Source: a bacterium (GTDB lineage: Bacteria; Electryoneota; JAOADG01). Taken from it: 64,000 nt of DNA. Both the position numbers and the translations under genes were made by a program. Under the pieces are notes generated by a model that was given only the letters and a program-made list of their open reading frames with translations, was not told the origin of the DNA and did not search any database. Positions 19,289 through 27,149 of this stretch are shown one piece after another (the first letter of the stretch is position 1; every line of letters starts with the position of its first letter). The stretch covers positions 372,001 to 436,000 of the forward strand of contig JAOADG010000008.1 in NCBI GenBank assembly GCA_026417415.1. The letters run 5' to 3'.

Positions 19289-20028
19289 TTTTTTTCCCAA
19301 ACTGAGACCCAATCGGTTGAATGGAATTCTTCAAATGGAGAACCTAAAAAATTACCAAATTCAGTAATGAACTTCCATCCGACATCTTGAAAAATGGTGA
19401 ACAGTTGATGATGAAGATGAGGGTACAACAAAACACTTGAACTACTCCAAGTTTCATTTTTCCATAATGCAACTGTCATTGTTATCGGACTTCCATTCAA
19501 TTTTGGTGGATAGTCAAGCAAGCGAATGAATAACCCTTGATTGGTTTGAACAGGTTTTAGAAAACGTTCACGTAAATAAAGAATTCTATTCCAATTACGA
19601 TTTTCAACGATCAACTGACCACCTGTTTTGCTACATTGGAACGCATTGACTAAAAACTGACGCAACTGTTTTTCATTGAAATGCGATAAAGTATTTCCTA
19701 AACATAAGAGTGCAGAAAATAAAGGCCAATGTTTTGGAACTTCCTCTAAAATATTTCCTACAATGATGTTATCAGAAAATTGTGGTAATTTCTGTTTAGC
19801 AAGTTGAATGAGTGATTGAGATAAATCCATACCAAAGCATTGGTACCCTTTTTCTGCAAGTGACTTTAGATGACCTCCAGTTCCGCAACCAAAATCAACA
19901 ATAGGACCATCTTCAGGTCTGGGTAAAAGTTTGAATAGGAGTGGCAATTCACGTTTTAAGCGATCGTCCCATTGAATCAAATTGTCATAATTTTCACTTA
20001 ACCAATTATACAATTCATGATTTTCCAT
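19285..20028 (-). CDS. class I SAM-dependent methyltransferase
   Basis: A 247-residue soluble protein with the class I methyltransferase motif I (VDFGCGTGGHLKSLAEKGY) followed by the acidic end of strand 2 (CFGMDLSQS) and a motif II region (FSALLCLGNTLSHF). These bind S-adenosylmethionine; the acceptor is not evident. The ATG at 20028 is preceded by GAGGGG at a good distance. Its TGA overlaps the radical SAM start as ATGA, so the two enzymes are translationally coupled and may act on the same molecule. About 255 bases separate it from rho. Confidence 0.82.
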   Translation of the reverse strand: MENHELYNWLSENYDNLIQWDDRLKRELPLLFKLLPRPEDGPIVDFGCGTGGHLKSLAEKGYQCFGMDLSQSLIQLAKQKLPQFSDNIIVGNILEEVPKHWPLFSALLCLGNTLSHFNEKQLRQFLVNAFQCSKTGGQLIVENRNWNRILYLRERFLKPVQTNQGLFIRLLDYPPKLNGSPITMTVALWKNETWSSSSVLLYPHLHHQLFTIFQDVGWKFITEFGNFLGSPFEEFHSTDWVSVWEKK

Positions 20029-20230
20029 AAACCCCTCAATTTAATCGGTCTGTCTCTTACGGTTTAGACGATAAAGGTAATCATAACACAACATCCAATT
20101 ATCATTGGTACGAAAATGGGATGAAATAATAATCAACAATATGAAACTTAATTGATGCGATTAAAAAGTAGAAAGAAAAAAACGATTGTAGGTTTCTATA
20201 TTGAAAAAATTCTAAAGTGTTCTTACAAAT

Positions 20231-20261
20231 AAAAAATAGGACGATTTGAAAAATCGCCCTA
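20231..20261 (-). terminator. intrinsic terminator after rho
   Basis: On the - strand, TAGGGCGATTT and AAATCGTCCTA form an 11-bp stem (one G-T pair) with a three-base loop, followed directly by TTTTTTATTT. It sits 24 bases after the rho stop codon. The sequence also belongs to a small palindrome family shared with 23981-24008. Confidence 0.7.
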
Positions 20262-20284
20262 TGATACAGAAAGTCAATTTAATC

Positions 20285-21541
20285 TTATGAAATCGGTTTT
20301 CCCATAGAGGCAAGAAATTCTTCGTTGTTCTTCGTATGTTTCATACGTTCCAATAAAAATTTCATCGTATCAACTGGTGAAAGTTCACCAAGCATATTGC
20401 GTAAAATCCAAATTCTATTGAGTTCCATTTCAGTCAATAAAAGTTCTTCGTGTCGTGTACCAGATTTATTAATATCAATTGCAGGAAAAATTCGCAATTC
20501 AGCCATTCTTCGGTCTAAAACGATTTCATTGTTTCCTGTACCTTTGAACTCTTCAAAAATAACTTCATCAAGTCGGCTACTGGTATCTACCAATGCTGTA
20601 GCGATGATAGATAAAGAACCGCCTTCTTCAATGTTCCGTGCTGCTCCGAAAAACTTTTTTGGATCATACAGTGCTGTAGCATCCATTCCACCCGATAATA
20701 CACGCCCTGAGTGGGGTGCTACTGCATTGTGAGCACGTGCAAGACGAGTAATTGAATCGAGTAAAATCACTACATCATGTCCATACTCTACCAATCGTTT
20801 CGCTTTTTCAATGACCATATTTGATATTTGAATGTGTCGTTCAGGTTTTTCATCAAAGGTAGAAGAGATCACTTCGCCCTTAACTGTCCGCTGCATATCG
20901 GTAACTTCTTCAGGGCGTTCATCAATTAAAAGAACGATGAGAATCACTTCAGGATGATTTCTAGTGATGGCATTTGCGATTCGTTGTAAGATAATTGTTT
21001 TTCCTGCACGAGGTGGGGAAACAATTAAAGAGCGTTGGCCTTTACCAATTGGAGTAAAAAGATCAATCATCCGATTGGTGACATCACAACCTTCGTATTC
21101 TAACCTAAGTTTTTCATTGGGATAAATAGGTGTTAGGTTATCAAACAACACTTTACTACGTGTTTCTTCAGGGGCTTCAAAGTTAATAGCTTCAACTTTT
21201 AGAAGTGCGAAAAAGCGTTCACTTTCTTTGGGTGGGCGTATTTGACCACTTACGATATGTCCTTTACGAAGGCCAAATCGTTTGATCTGTGATGGGCTTA
21301 CATAGATATCATCCGGTCCCGGTAAATAGTTTGAAGTTGGGCTTCGTAGAAATCCATACCCTTCCGGAAGAATTTCTAACACTCCATTTGCAAAAATTAA
21401 ACCATCTTTTTCGGTTTGGCGTTCTAAAATCTTGAAAATGAGATCTTGTTTAGTCATACCCGCATAATCCTCAATTTTTAAACTGCGGGCAATTTCATTT
21501 AATTCCGGGATCTTTAAGGATTTTAGTTCGGCGAGTTCCAT
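20285..21541 (-). CDS. rho: transcription termination factor Rho
   Basis: Hexameric RNA helicase that ends transcription of untranslated RNA. The 418-residue length is normal. The N-terminus has the Rho_N helical part ([20 protein letters not shown]), then the cold-shock-like RNA-binding domain ([14 protein letters not shown] and [19 protein letters not shown]). The motor domain has a Walker A loop (SPPRAGKT), Walker B ([17 protein letters not shown]) and the Q/R-loop region ([20 protein letters not shown]). It is preceded by a 140-base leader that may fold into alternative hairpins, and a consensus-like promoter. An intrinsic terminator follows it. Rho often regulates itself through its leader, which would fit here, but this is inference. 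Confidence 0.96.
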   Translation of the reverse strand: MELAELKSLKIPELNEIARSLKIEDYAGMTKQDLIFKILERQTEKDGLIFANGVLEILPEGYGFLRSPTSNYLPGPDDIYVSPSQIKRFGLRKGHIVSGQIRPPKESERFFALLKVEAINFEAPEETRSKVLFDNLTPIYPNEKLRLEYEGCDVTNRMIDLFTPIGKGQRSLIVSPPRAGKTIILQRIANAITRNHPEVILIVLLIDERPEEVTDMQRTVKGEVISSTFDEKPERHIQISNMVIEKAKRLVEYGHDVVILLDSITRLARAHNAVAPHSGRVLSGGMDATALYDPKKFFGAARNIEEGGSLSIIATALVDTSSRLDEVIFEEFKGTGNNEIVLDRRMAELRIFPAIDINKSGTRHEELLLTEMELNRIWILRNMLGELSPVDTMKFLLERMKHTKNNEEFLASMGKPIS

Positions 21542-21555
21542 TGGTAATCTTCTCG

Positions 21556-21599
21556 AACGAGGTTAACAACATTAAACAGCAACCCACCTCGTTTGGGTT
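21556..21599 (-). promoter_or_regulatory. alternative hairpins in the rho leader
   Basis: On the - strand the arms AACCCA/TGGGTT (21594-21599 with 21581-21586) and AACGAGGT/ACCTCGTT (21586-21593 with 21556-21563) compete for the same bases. One folds into a compact hairpin, the other into a longer one that ends 14 bases before the rho start codon. Such mutually exclusive structures are a usual feature of leader control. No U-tract follows, so control of translation or Rho-dependent attenuation is likelier than intrinsic attenuation. Confidence 0.4.
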
Positions 21600-21690
21600 T
21601 CTACTGTTTTCCTAATTATCAATTATTTGGCTAAAGCCATAGGTGAGTACTTGTAGACCTATGTAGTCAAAATAAGGTATGCTATAGTAA

Positions 21691-21718
21691 ATTAAAGAAT
21701 TTTTTTTCCCAATGTCAA
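21691..21718 (-). promoter_or_regulatory. probable sigma-70-type promoter of rho
   Basis: On the - strand, TTGACA (21713-21718), a 16-base spacer and TTTAAT (21691-21696) match the housekeeping promoter. Transcription would start near 21684 and give a leader of about 140 bases. The upstream gene order (murI, folC) suggests that rho has its own transcript. Confidence 0.5.
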
Positions 21719-21795
21719 GCGAAGTAATACTAAAAAAAATTTTTTCATGCAACGTATTAATTACCATACTTATCCTTGATACTCTTTACAAATGA

Positions 21796-23112
21796 TTACT
21801 GAATACTTTGTAAAAATTCGCCAACGATTACATGAGACCCTGTAACGAGTATAATGTCTCCTTTGTTGTAACGTTGTTTTGCTGCATAATAAGCATCCCT
21901 TACGCAAGAATAAGCGGTGCATTCTACATTCACTTCTTGAAATGCAAAAGCAATCTCTAAAGGATTTCTATGCTTTACTGTTTTCAAAGGAACGCTGTAA
22001 CCGACGATTGGATAGTTCATTACTTGATTGACGATGCCAAATAGATCTTTTTCTTGCATAAGTCCAAAAATAAAATGAATGGTTCCTCCCTCTAAGAGAT
22101 AATGCTCCCGCAACGTTTTCATGACTGCTTCAATACCAGAAGGATTGTGAGCTACATCAAGAAAAAGTAAAGGTTCAGAAGAAAATTTTTCAAAACGTCC
22201 GCGCCAACGAGTAGTTGAAATGCCCTTTTGAATCTGTTCTGGAGACACTGAAATTCCTTGTTCTGACAAAGCAAAAAAAATAGTTAAAGTTCCATTAAAA
22301 TTATCAATTTGGTGTTTACCAAGAAATGGGAAATGGCAAATAAGATCATGCTCTAAGAATTTTTTTGTGTTTTCATTTAGACCGATCGTCTGAAGTGTAA
22401 CTTTGTCTGTTTCTGTAAATGAATTCTTTCTTACCATTTTCGTTTGAAAGAGTTCAGGTGCATAATAATATCGTTTTGCTTTTCTTTCTTTCCATCGTTT
22501 TTCTAAAAATTTTGCAACACCAGCGGTCTGTTTACTGGACGTAGCAATAGAATTGGGTTTCCAAATTCCAGTTTTATCTTGAGCAATTTCTAAACGATTT
22601 TTTCCTAATATTTCAGTATGATCAAGATCAACTTTTGTAATATGGGCTACCAATGGTTGAATAATATTGGTACTATCCCACGTTCCACCAAGACCGACTT
22701 CAATAACATTGATATCTGTTTGTAATATACGAAAAGCTTGCAAGGCAATGGCTGTAGTGACTTCAAAAAAAGTTGCTTGATACTGTTCGCAAAGCGGTTG
22801 AATGCTTTGAAGCAATTCAATCACCAATTCAACTGGAACAAGTTCTTGATTGATTTGTATTCGCTCACGCCAATCTACAAGATGTGGAGAAGTGTACAAT
22901 CCTACTTTGTAACCAGCCACAGAAAGAACGTTTGAAACCAGAGCACAAGTTGTTCCTTTTCCGTTCGTACCTGTAACATGAATGTAAGAAGAATATCTTT
23001 CTGGATGACCAAAATAATCTACCAATTTTCTAATCGTGTCCAAGGTTCTTGTCATCCCAAAACGGTGGCGTTGGAAAAGCCACTCCATTAGTTCTTCGTA
23101 AGATTTAGGCAT
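21796..23112 (-). CDS. folC: dihydrofolate synthase / folylpolyglutamate synthase
   Basis: Cytosolic ATP-dependent ligase of the Mur ligase superfamily that joins glutamate to dihydropteroate and lengthens the folate glutamate tail. The 438 residues match the family. The N-terminus has the typical FGMTRTLDTIRKLVDYFGHPE and the P-loop HVTGTNGKGTTCALV, followed by VGLYTSPHLVDWRERI. Later come THVDLDHTEILG-like residues (TKVDLDHTEILGKNRLEIA) and the C-terminal domain with FLDVAHNPSGIEAV. It overlaps the end of murI by eight bases, so the two are one transcript. Nothing unusual is seen. Confidence 0.93.
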   Translation of the reverse strand: MPKSYEELMEWLFQRHRFGMTRTLDTIRKLVDYFGHPERYSSYIHVTGTNGKGTTCALVSNVLSVAGYKVGLYTSPHLVDWRERIQINQELVPVELVIELLQSIQPLCEQYQATFFEVTTAIALQAFRILQTDINVIEVGLGGTWDSTNIIQPLVAHITKVDLDHTEILGKNRLEIAQDKTGIWKPNSIATSSKQTAGVAKFLEKRWKERKAKRYYYAPELFQTKMVRKNSFTETDKVTLQTIGLNENTKKFLEHDLICHFPFLGKHQIDNFNGTLTIFFALSEQGISVSPEQIQKGISTTRWRGRFEKFSSEPLLFLDVAHNPSGIEAVMKTLREHYLLEGGTIHFIFGLMQEKDLFGIVNQVMNYPIVGYSVPLKTVKHRNPLEIAFAFQEVNVECTAYSCVRDAYYAAKQRYNKGDIILVTGSHVIVGEFLQSIQ

Positions 23113-23947
23113 GAGATTGGAATGAGTAAAATGTATTCTCGAGAGTTTCTAATGTTAATAACTCGTAATGTGAAAGAGTGGATTGAAGAAATAGCGAAGC
23201 ACTTTGTAAAAACGTATCATAGAGATCTGTTAAATAGATCTTGTATCGTTCTTGCAGATTTTTCTCTAACACAATTTCCTGATATAGTTTTCTAATTTGT
23301 AATTCATTCCGTACAGTAACCGCTGTCGATTCTGCACTATCTACAATTTGAACTTCAGGCCATAATTTACTAATAGTCGGTTTAATAATCGGGTAATGGG
23401 TACAACCCAACAACAAGGTATCGCATTGTTGTACCTTCAAAAAGATTAGGTATTTAGACAAAATCATTTCAAGGATGTCGCCTTCAATTTCGCCTTCTTC
23501 AATAAGTGGAACCAACAACGGGGCTGGTTGACTCCATACTTGTACATCATAAGAAATTCTTTTCAAAGTTTGTTCGTAAACACCACTTAAAACAGTTCCA
23601 CGTGTCGCTAAGACACCAATTTTCCCACGAGATTTTGAAATCGCAGCGATTGCTCCGGGTTGAATTACCCCAAATACAGGAATAGGAAGCGATTGTCTCA
23701 AAAGGGGAAGAGAATGAGCGCTGGCAGTATTACAAGCGACAACAATCGCTTTTACATTTTGTGAAACCAGCCAAGTTCCGATTTGTAATGAGAATAGTGT
23801 AACCGTCTCTGCAGATTTTGAACCATAGGGAACACGTGCAGTGTCGCCAACATAAAGAAACGTTTCGTTTGGTAAATGATGAAGGAGTGCTTTGAGTACA
23901 GTTAAACCACCAATACCCGAATCGAATACCCCGATGGGTCTATCCAC
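23105..23947 (-). CDS. murI: glutamate racemase
   Basis: Makes D-glutamate for peptidoglycan. The 280-residue protein carries the family motifs in order: GVFDSGIGGLTVLKAL with the early Asp/Ser, GDTARVPYGSKS, the first catalytic cysteine in VACNTASA, and the second in LLGCTHYPI. It uses no cofactor. The gene overlaps folC by eight bases and is the first of that pair. A palindrome lies between it and the upstream cytochrome operon. Confidence 0.95.
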   Translation of the reverse strand: MDRPIGVFDSGIGGLTVLKALLHHLPNETFLYVGDTARVPYGSKSAETVTLFSLQIGTWLVSQNVKAIVVACNTASAHSLPLLRQSLPIPVFGVIQPGAIAAISKSRGKIGVLATRGTVLSGVYEQTLKRISYDVQVWSQPAPLLVPLIEEGEIEGDILEMILSKYLIFLKVQQCDTLLLGCTHYPIIKPTISKLWPEVQIVDSAESTAVTVRNELQIRKLYQEIVLEKNLQERYKIYLTDLYDTFLQSASLFLQSTLSHYELLTLETLENTFYSFQSHA

Positions 23948-23980
23948 TCAATCTGTTCTCCAATAGGATATAAGTTTAGT

Positions 23981-24008
23981 TAGGCGGACTTTGCAAAAGT
24001 CCGCCCTA
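23981..24008 (-). repeat. TAGGGCG-type palindrome at the end of the cytochrome operon
   Basis: GGCGGACTTT, spacer GCA, AAAGTCCGCC: a perfect 10-bp stem with TA.../...CTA at its edges, between the last cytochrome gene and murI. On the - strand it reads TAGGGCGG, then a loop, then CCGCCTAA. It may stop transcription of the cytochrome operon, but only TAACTAAACTT follows, a poor U-tract. Its close likeness to 20237-20261 suggests a dispersed palindromic repeat. Confidence 0.5.
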
Positions 24009-24030
24009 CTATTCAAAATTTGTAAGATGA

Positions 24031-24543
24031 TTATTGTTTTGGTTTACTATGATGTTCAATTTTAGGATACCATTCATCCAAGTTAAAGCCCTTAAATGTG
24101 GGGCTCTTTTCGTTATGGCAAACAACGCAATGTTCTTTGGGCTTTTCCACAAAACCATTTTCAATGGCTAATTTTTTATCTTTTGAGTGGGTGGTTTTGT
24201 AAGCAGAACCCGGTCCATGACAAGATTCGCAGTTGACCCCTTCGGTTTTAAATTCTGTTGACGAGATATGGCAGCTTAAGCACTCTTTGTCTTCTTGTGC
24301 AGAACCTTCACGACCAAGTTTTTTCATCACTGCCGCTGCTTCTTCAGTGCCCAAGGTAGCAAAAGCATTCGCATGTTTGGTTTTTTGCCAATCTTCATAA
24401 ATGTTCCCTTTTGCAGCACCCTTATGGCACATCACACATTTAGAATTGCCAATATAGGTAAAGCTTTTTTCGTTTTCTGCAAAAGCAATGATACTCATAG
24501 CCAATACGATGACTACAAGTAAAATAGAAAGAATTGTTTTCAT
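24031..24543 (-). CDS. tetraheme c554-type cytochrome
   Basis: Periplasmic c-type cytochrome of 170 residues with a signal peptide (MKTILSILLVVIVLAMSI, cleavage after AFA). Four CXXCH heme sites are present: CVMCH, CLSCH, CESCH and CVVCH. The start of the mature protein, YIGNSKCVMCHKG followed by WQKTKHANAFATL, is the usual look of the cytochrome c554 family, which includes soluble electron carriers of multiheme chains. AAAAGGAG lies ahead of the ATG. It is the last gene of the operon that begins with the 19-heme fusion protein, 35 bases after the lipoprotein cytochrome. It probably shuttles electrons in the periplasm; this is inferred. Confidence 0.85.
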   Translation of the reverse strand: MKTILSILLVVIVLAMSIIAFAENEKSFTYIGNSKCVMCHKGAAKGNIYEDWQKTKHANAFATLGTEEAAAVMKKLGREGSAQEDKECLSCHISSTEFKTEGVNCESCHGPGSAYKTTHSKDKKLAIENGFVEKPKEHCVVCHNEKSPTFKGFNLDEWYPKIEHHSKPKQ

Positions 24544-24578
24544 AATTCGTCTCCTTTTAACTAAGAATTAGTGTTCCA

Positions 24579-25166
24579 TTAATTACTTTGAGTCCAGATA
24601 TGACCTGCTGGACCGTGACATCCTGTGCAGGTCAAAGTGGAATCGTTCCAACCAACACCGATTACTTCGGCAAAACCAGTGTCCAAATGACCCGTATCGT
24701 CCCACCGATTCGGTACTTGATGACAACCGGAGCAAGGTAATGGAAGGGATGGAGGAATGGAAGACAAATGAACTTGATGTGCGCCCACTCCACGTGCATT
24801 ACGAGATACGTTCCCGTTTAAATCTGTAGGTGGCGCCCAATTACGTGGTTCTAATGGATTTATACCAATCCCTTTCATACCGTGACAGAAATTGCAATCA
24901 GTAACAGTTATTCGGTTATTTTCAGAATGACACTTTCCACAACTCATACTTTGGTTGCCAAAACCATCAAAATTTGTTCCATGACACGCTGTACATTGTC
25001 CGATATCAAAACCATGACTTCTCAACCATTCATCATGAGTAACGTCTGCAGGTGATGGAAATGGATGTGGGTTTGATGAAAGTGGTACGTAAGATTCATT
25101 AATTTCTGCACCACAGCCAATTACTAAAAAAATAAAAAAAATAGAAATGATCAGATGCACTTGCAT
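24579..25166 (-). CDS. pentaheme lipoprotein cytochrome c
   Basis: The ORF-track start at 25367 lies within the previous gene. ATG 25166 has AGGAG six bases upstream and opens a lipoprotein signal (MQVHLIISIFFIFLVIGC). The 195-residue product has five heme sites: CTACH, CGKCH, CNFCH, CSGCH and CTGCH. A lipid-anchored multiheme protein next to an outer-membrane barrel and a periplasmic multiheme protein is what is expected for the outer face of a porin-cytochrome conduit, as in Geobacter. Sidedness cannot be read from sequence. The gene begins ten bases after the 9-heme gene. Confidence 0.85.
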   Translation of the reverse strand: MQVHLIISIFFIFLVIGCGAEINESYVPLSSNPHPFPSPADVTHDEWLRSHGFDIGQCTACHGTNFDGFGNQSMSCGKCHSENNRITVTDCNFCHGMKGIGINPLEPRNWAPPTDLNGNVSRNARGVGAHQVHLSSIPPSLPLPCSGCHQVPNRWDDTGHLDTGFAEVIGVGWNDSTLTCTGCHGPAGHIWTQSN

Positions 25167-25176
25167 AGTTTTCTCC

Positions 25177-25863
25177 TTAATTATGGCACCTGACACAAGT
25201 TGGTTCCTGAGGGCTTTGGTCATGGCAAGCCAGACAACTTTCAAAGTACAATTTACCTTCTTCAGCATGTTTTCCACCAGCTCCAGTATTTGCCCACTGA
25301 TAACCCAATGGATGACGAATGGGAATACTCTTTCTATGACAATCAGTACAAAATTGCCGAGTTTCATGACAACTTAAACAGCGTCCACCCATAGCAGCAT
25401 CGGTTGAATGTTGAAAAATATAGTTTGGACTATGAGGTGAAAGATTTGATGTTGAATTTGAATGGCATTGATCACAACTCGCTTGTTCATGGCAAACGCG
25501 GCATTCCACTAAATTTGCACTGGCGTCCAACCCGTGAATCCTTGAATTCCATTCCGGTGATGTATGATTAAACGGTTTTCCAAAACCGCCGCCTTTAATA
25601 CCAGAAACGTGACAAGTATTGCATTCGTTGGTATTGTTTGTATTATGGCATTCTTTACATTGTTCGTGATTCGGATTTTTTCGGACACCTGCTTTTACTT
25701 CTTTTGCAGAACCATGACATTGAATACAGGTCATTTCTACAGTTTGAAGGTGTAGTGTGTGACTAAACTTTAATGCGGTAACGCTCTCATTTGCTCCAAA
25801 TACTAACCACGTGGTATTTAAAATAAATGTGAAAAGAAAAAGGAGTAAAATTTTGCGAATCAT
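25177..25863 (-). CDS. nonaheme periplasmic cytochrome c
   Basis: A 228-residue secreted protein (MIRKILLLFLFTFILNTTW, cleavage near VFGA) with nine CXXCH motifs: CIQCH, CKECH, CNTCH, CRVCH, CDQCH, CLSCH, CTDCH, CLACH and CVRCH. This is about one heme per 23 residues, as in wire-like cytochromes. The opening FSHTLHLQ...CIQCHGSA and later FNHTSPEWN supply candidate distal histidines. Its ATG overlaps the barrel stop by ATGA. By analogy with MtrA or the periplasmic Geobacter conduit cytochromes it would sit in the barrel and pass electrons to the lipoprotein cytochrome. The sequence itself is not clearly MtrA. Confidence 0.87.
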   Translation of the reverse strand: MIRKILLLFLFTFILNTTWLVFGANESVTALKFSHTLHLQTVEMTCIQCHGSAKEVKAGVRKNPNHEQCKECHNTNNTNECNTCHVSGIKGGGFGKPFNHTSPEWNSRIHGLDASANLVECRVCHEQASCDQCHSNSTSNLSPHSPNYIFQHSTDAAMGGRCLSCHETRQFCTDCHRKSIPIRHPLGYQWANTGAGGKHAEEGKLYFESCLACHDQSPQEPTCVRCHN

Positions 25864-27149
25864 CGTGTAATTCCTTGTGAGAAGGTATAAGTCAGTGTAC
25901 CAAGAACTCTACCATCACGTTTAAGTTTAGGATTAGAATAGTATTGGTATTCAAGTTCACCTGTCAAGAATTTGAACCGATTTGGAGTATAGCGAACACC
26001 GGAGATGAAATTGCGTGTGGTTTGCGTTTGAATGCCAACTTCTTCCCATTCTGATTGAATGCTGGATGCTCGCAGATACCAATGGATTTGTTTGAATGCT
26101 TCATAGTAAAGGGATATCCAAGGTCCATTGGACTTAGACAAATATCCGAAAGAATGTTGATAACCAATTTGACCATAAGGTGTAAGACACGCTACACCAA
26201 CTCGATGTCCTTCGTTACCGGAATAATAACTGGTCGCTTCGGTACGAAAGCCCCATTTTGCAGGTACAAAATAATAATCAAAGATGGTCTGCATTCTGGT
26301 CGAAAAGGGAAAAACTGCAATCCCAATGGGTGCGTCAATTTCAGTAGTTTTAGGAAGTTTGAAATTTCGAAACCAACTCGAACTTGAAATTTCTGGACGA
26401 TAAATTCCTATATCACTAAACCATATGATTTTTGACGATGCATACCGAATGCGTAAAGAACTGGTGCGAATATCTTGTGATAGAAGTCGGTATTGAGTAT
26501 TACTTAAAATTGTCCAATGAGCATTGATTCGTCCAAAAAGTTGTAACCCGAGATTGTTTCGGAATTCATTTCCTTCGCGATACTGATCAGCATAGGACAA
26601 TTTCAACATGAATCGTTGGAAAGGATGGAGTTCAAGTTTAGAATACCGAAACTCGCCACCATAGATTGGAGAATGACCTTTAGAAATCTCAAAACGATGA
26701 TTGTCAGGTGATACAATACCACCAAAAACAGTTATCCCCAAATATTTAGAAAGATCCGTTGTGTATTCTAAACCATCTATATTGCCTAATCCTACACCTC
26801 GGTATAGAAAAAAACGACCTATCTTGAATTCAGTATCAGAACCCCATTGACCATATTGCCAATAAGCCGAATACAAATGAAAATCACCTGATTCACTAAA
26901 TTGATCCGCATGATTTCCGCGATACTGAAAATGTGTGTTGAAAGAACTTTGCAAAGGTAAATCACTTAACTGACTCCTAATCCCACTAAACAACCAGAGG
27001 TGGTCTTCACTTCCACTATTTGTGGCGTTTACAAATTGATAAGAGTAAACGCTGGTATAAATACTACTTTGAATTCCAACAGCTGACCCCGTCGACGAAA
27101 AGCCAAGTAAGAAAAGGCAAAAAAGAGTAAAAATTAAAACAAATCTCAT
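25860..27149 (-). CDS. outer-membrane beta-barrel of a porin-cytochrome conduit
   Basis: A 429-residue protein with a signal peptide (MRFVLIFTLFCLFLLGF, cleavage near GSA). It consists of many amphipathic strands with aromatic girdle residues, for example FHLYSAYWQYGQWGSDTEF, HWTILSNTQYRLLSQDI and FLTGELEYQYYSN, and has no cytochrome motif. It overlaps the 19-heme gene by ATGA on one side and the 9-heme gene by ATGA on the other. A barrel locked between two multiheme genes is the mark of extracellular electron conduits (MtrB, OmbB, ExtB/ExtI types). I cannot assign it to one of these families. The loss of strong sequence similarity is normal for such barrels. Confidence 0.78.
   Translation of the reverse strand: MRFVLIFTLFCLFLLGFSSTGSAVGIQSSIYTSVYSYQFVNATNSGSEDHLWLFSGIRSQLSDLPLQSSFNTHFQYRGNHADQFSESGDFHLYSAYWQYGQWGSDTEFKIGRFFLYRGVGLGNIDGLEYTTDLSKYLGITVFGGIVSPDNHRFEISKGHSPIYGGEFRYSKLELHPFQRFMLKLSYADQYREGNEFRNNLGLQLFGRINAHWTILSNTQYRLLSQDIRTSSLRIRYASSKIIWFSDIGIYRPEISSSSWFRNFKLPKTTEIDAPIGIAVFPFSTRMQTIFDYYFVPAKWGFRTEATSYYSGNEGHRVGVACLTPYGQIGYQHSFGYLSKSNGPWISLYYEAFKQIHWYLRASSIQSEWEEVGIQTQTTRNFISGVRYTPNRFKFLTGELEYQYYSNPKLKRDGRVLGTLTYTFSQGITR

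Noticed and set aside
24579-25367. 262-residue form of the pentaheme lipoprotein
   Set aside because: Its first 67 residues lie in the upstream gene in another frame; the ATG at 25166 has a ribosome site and a lipoprotein signal.
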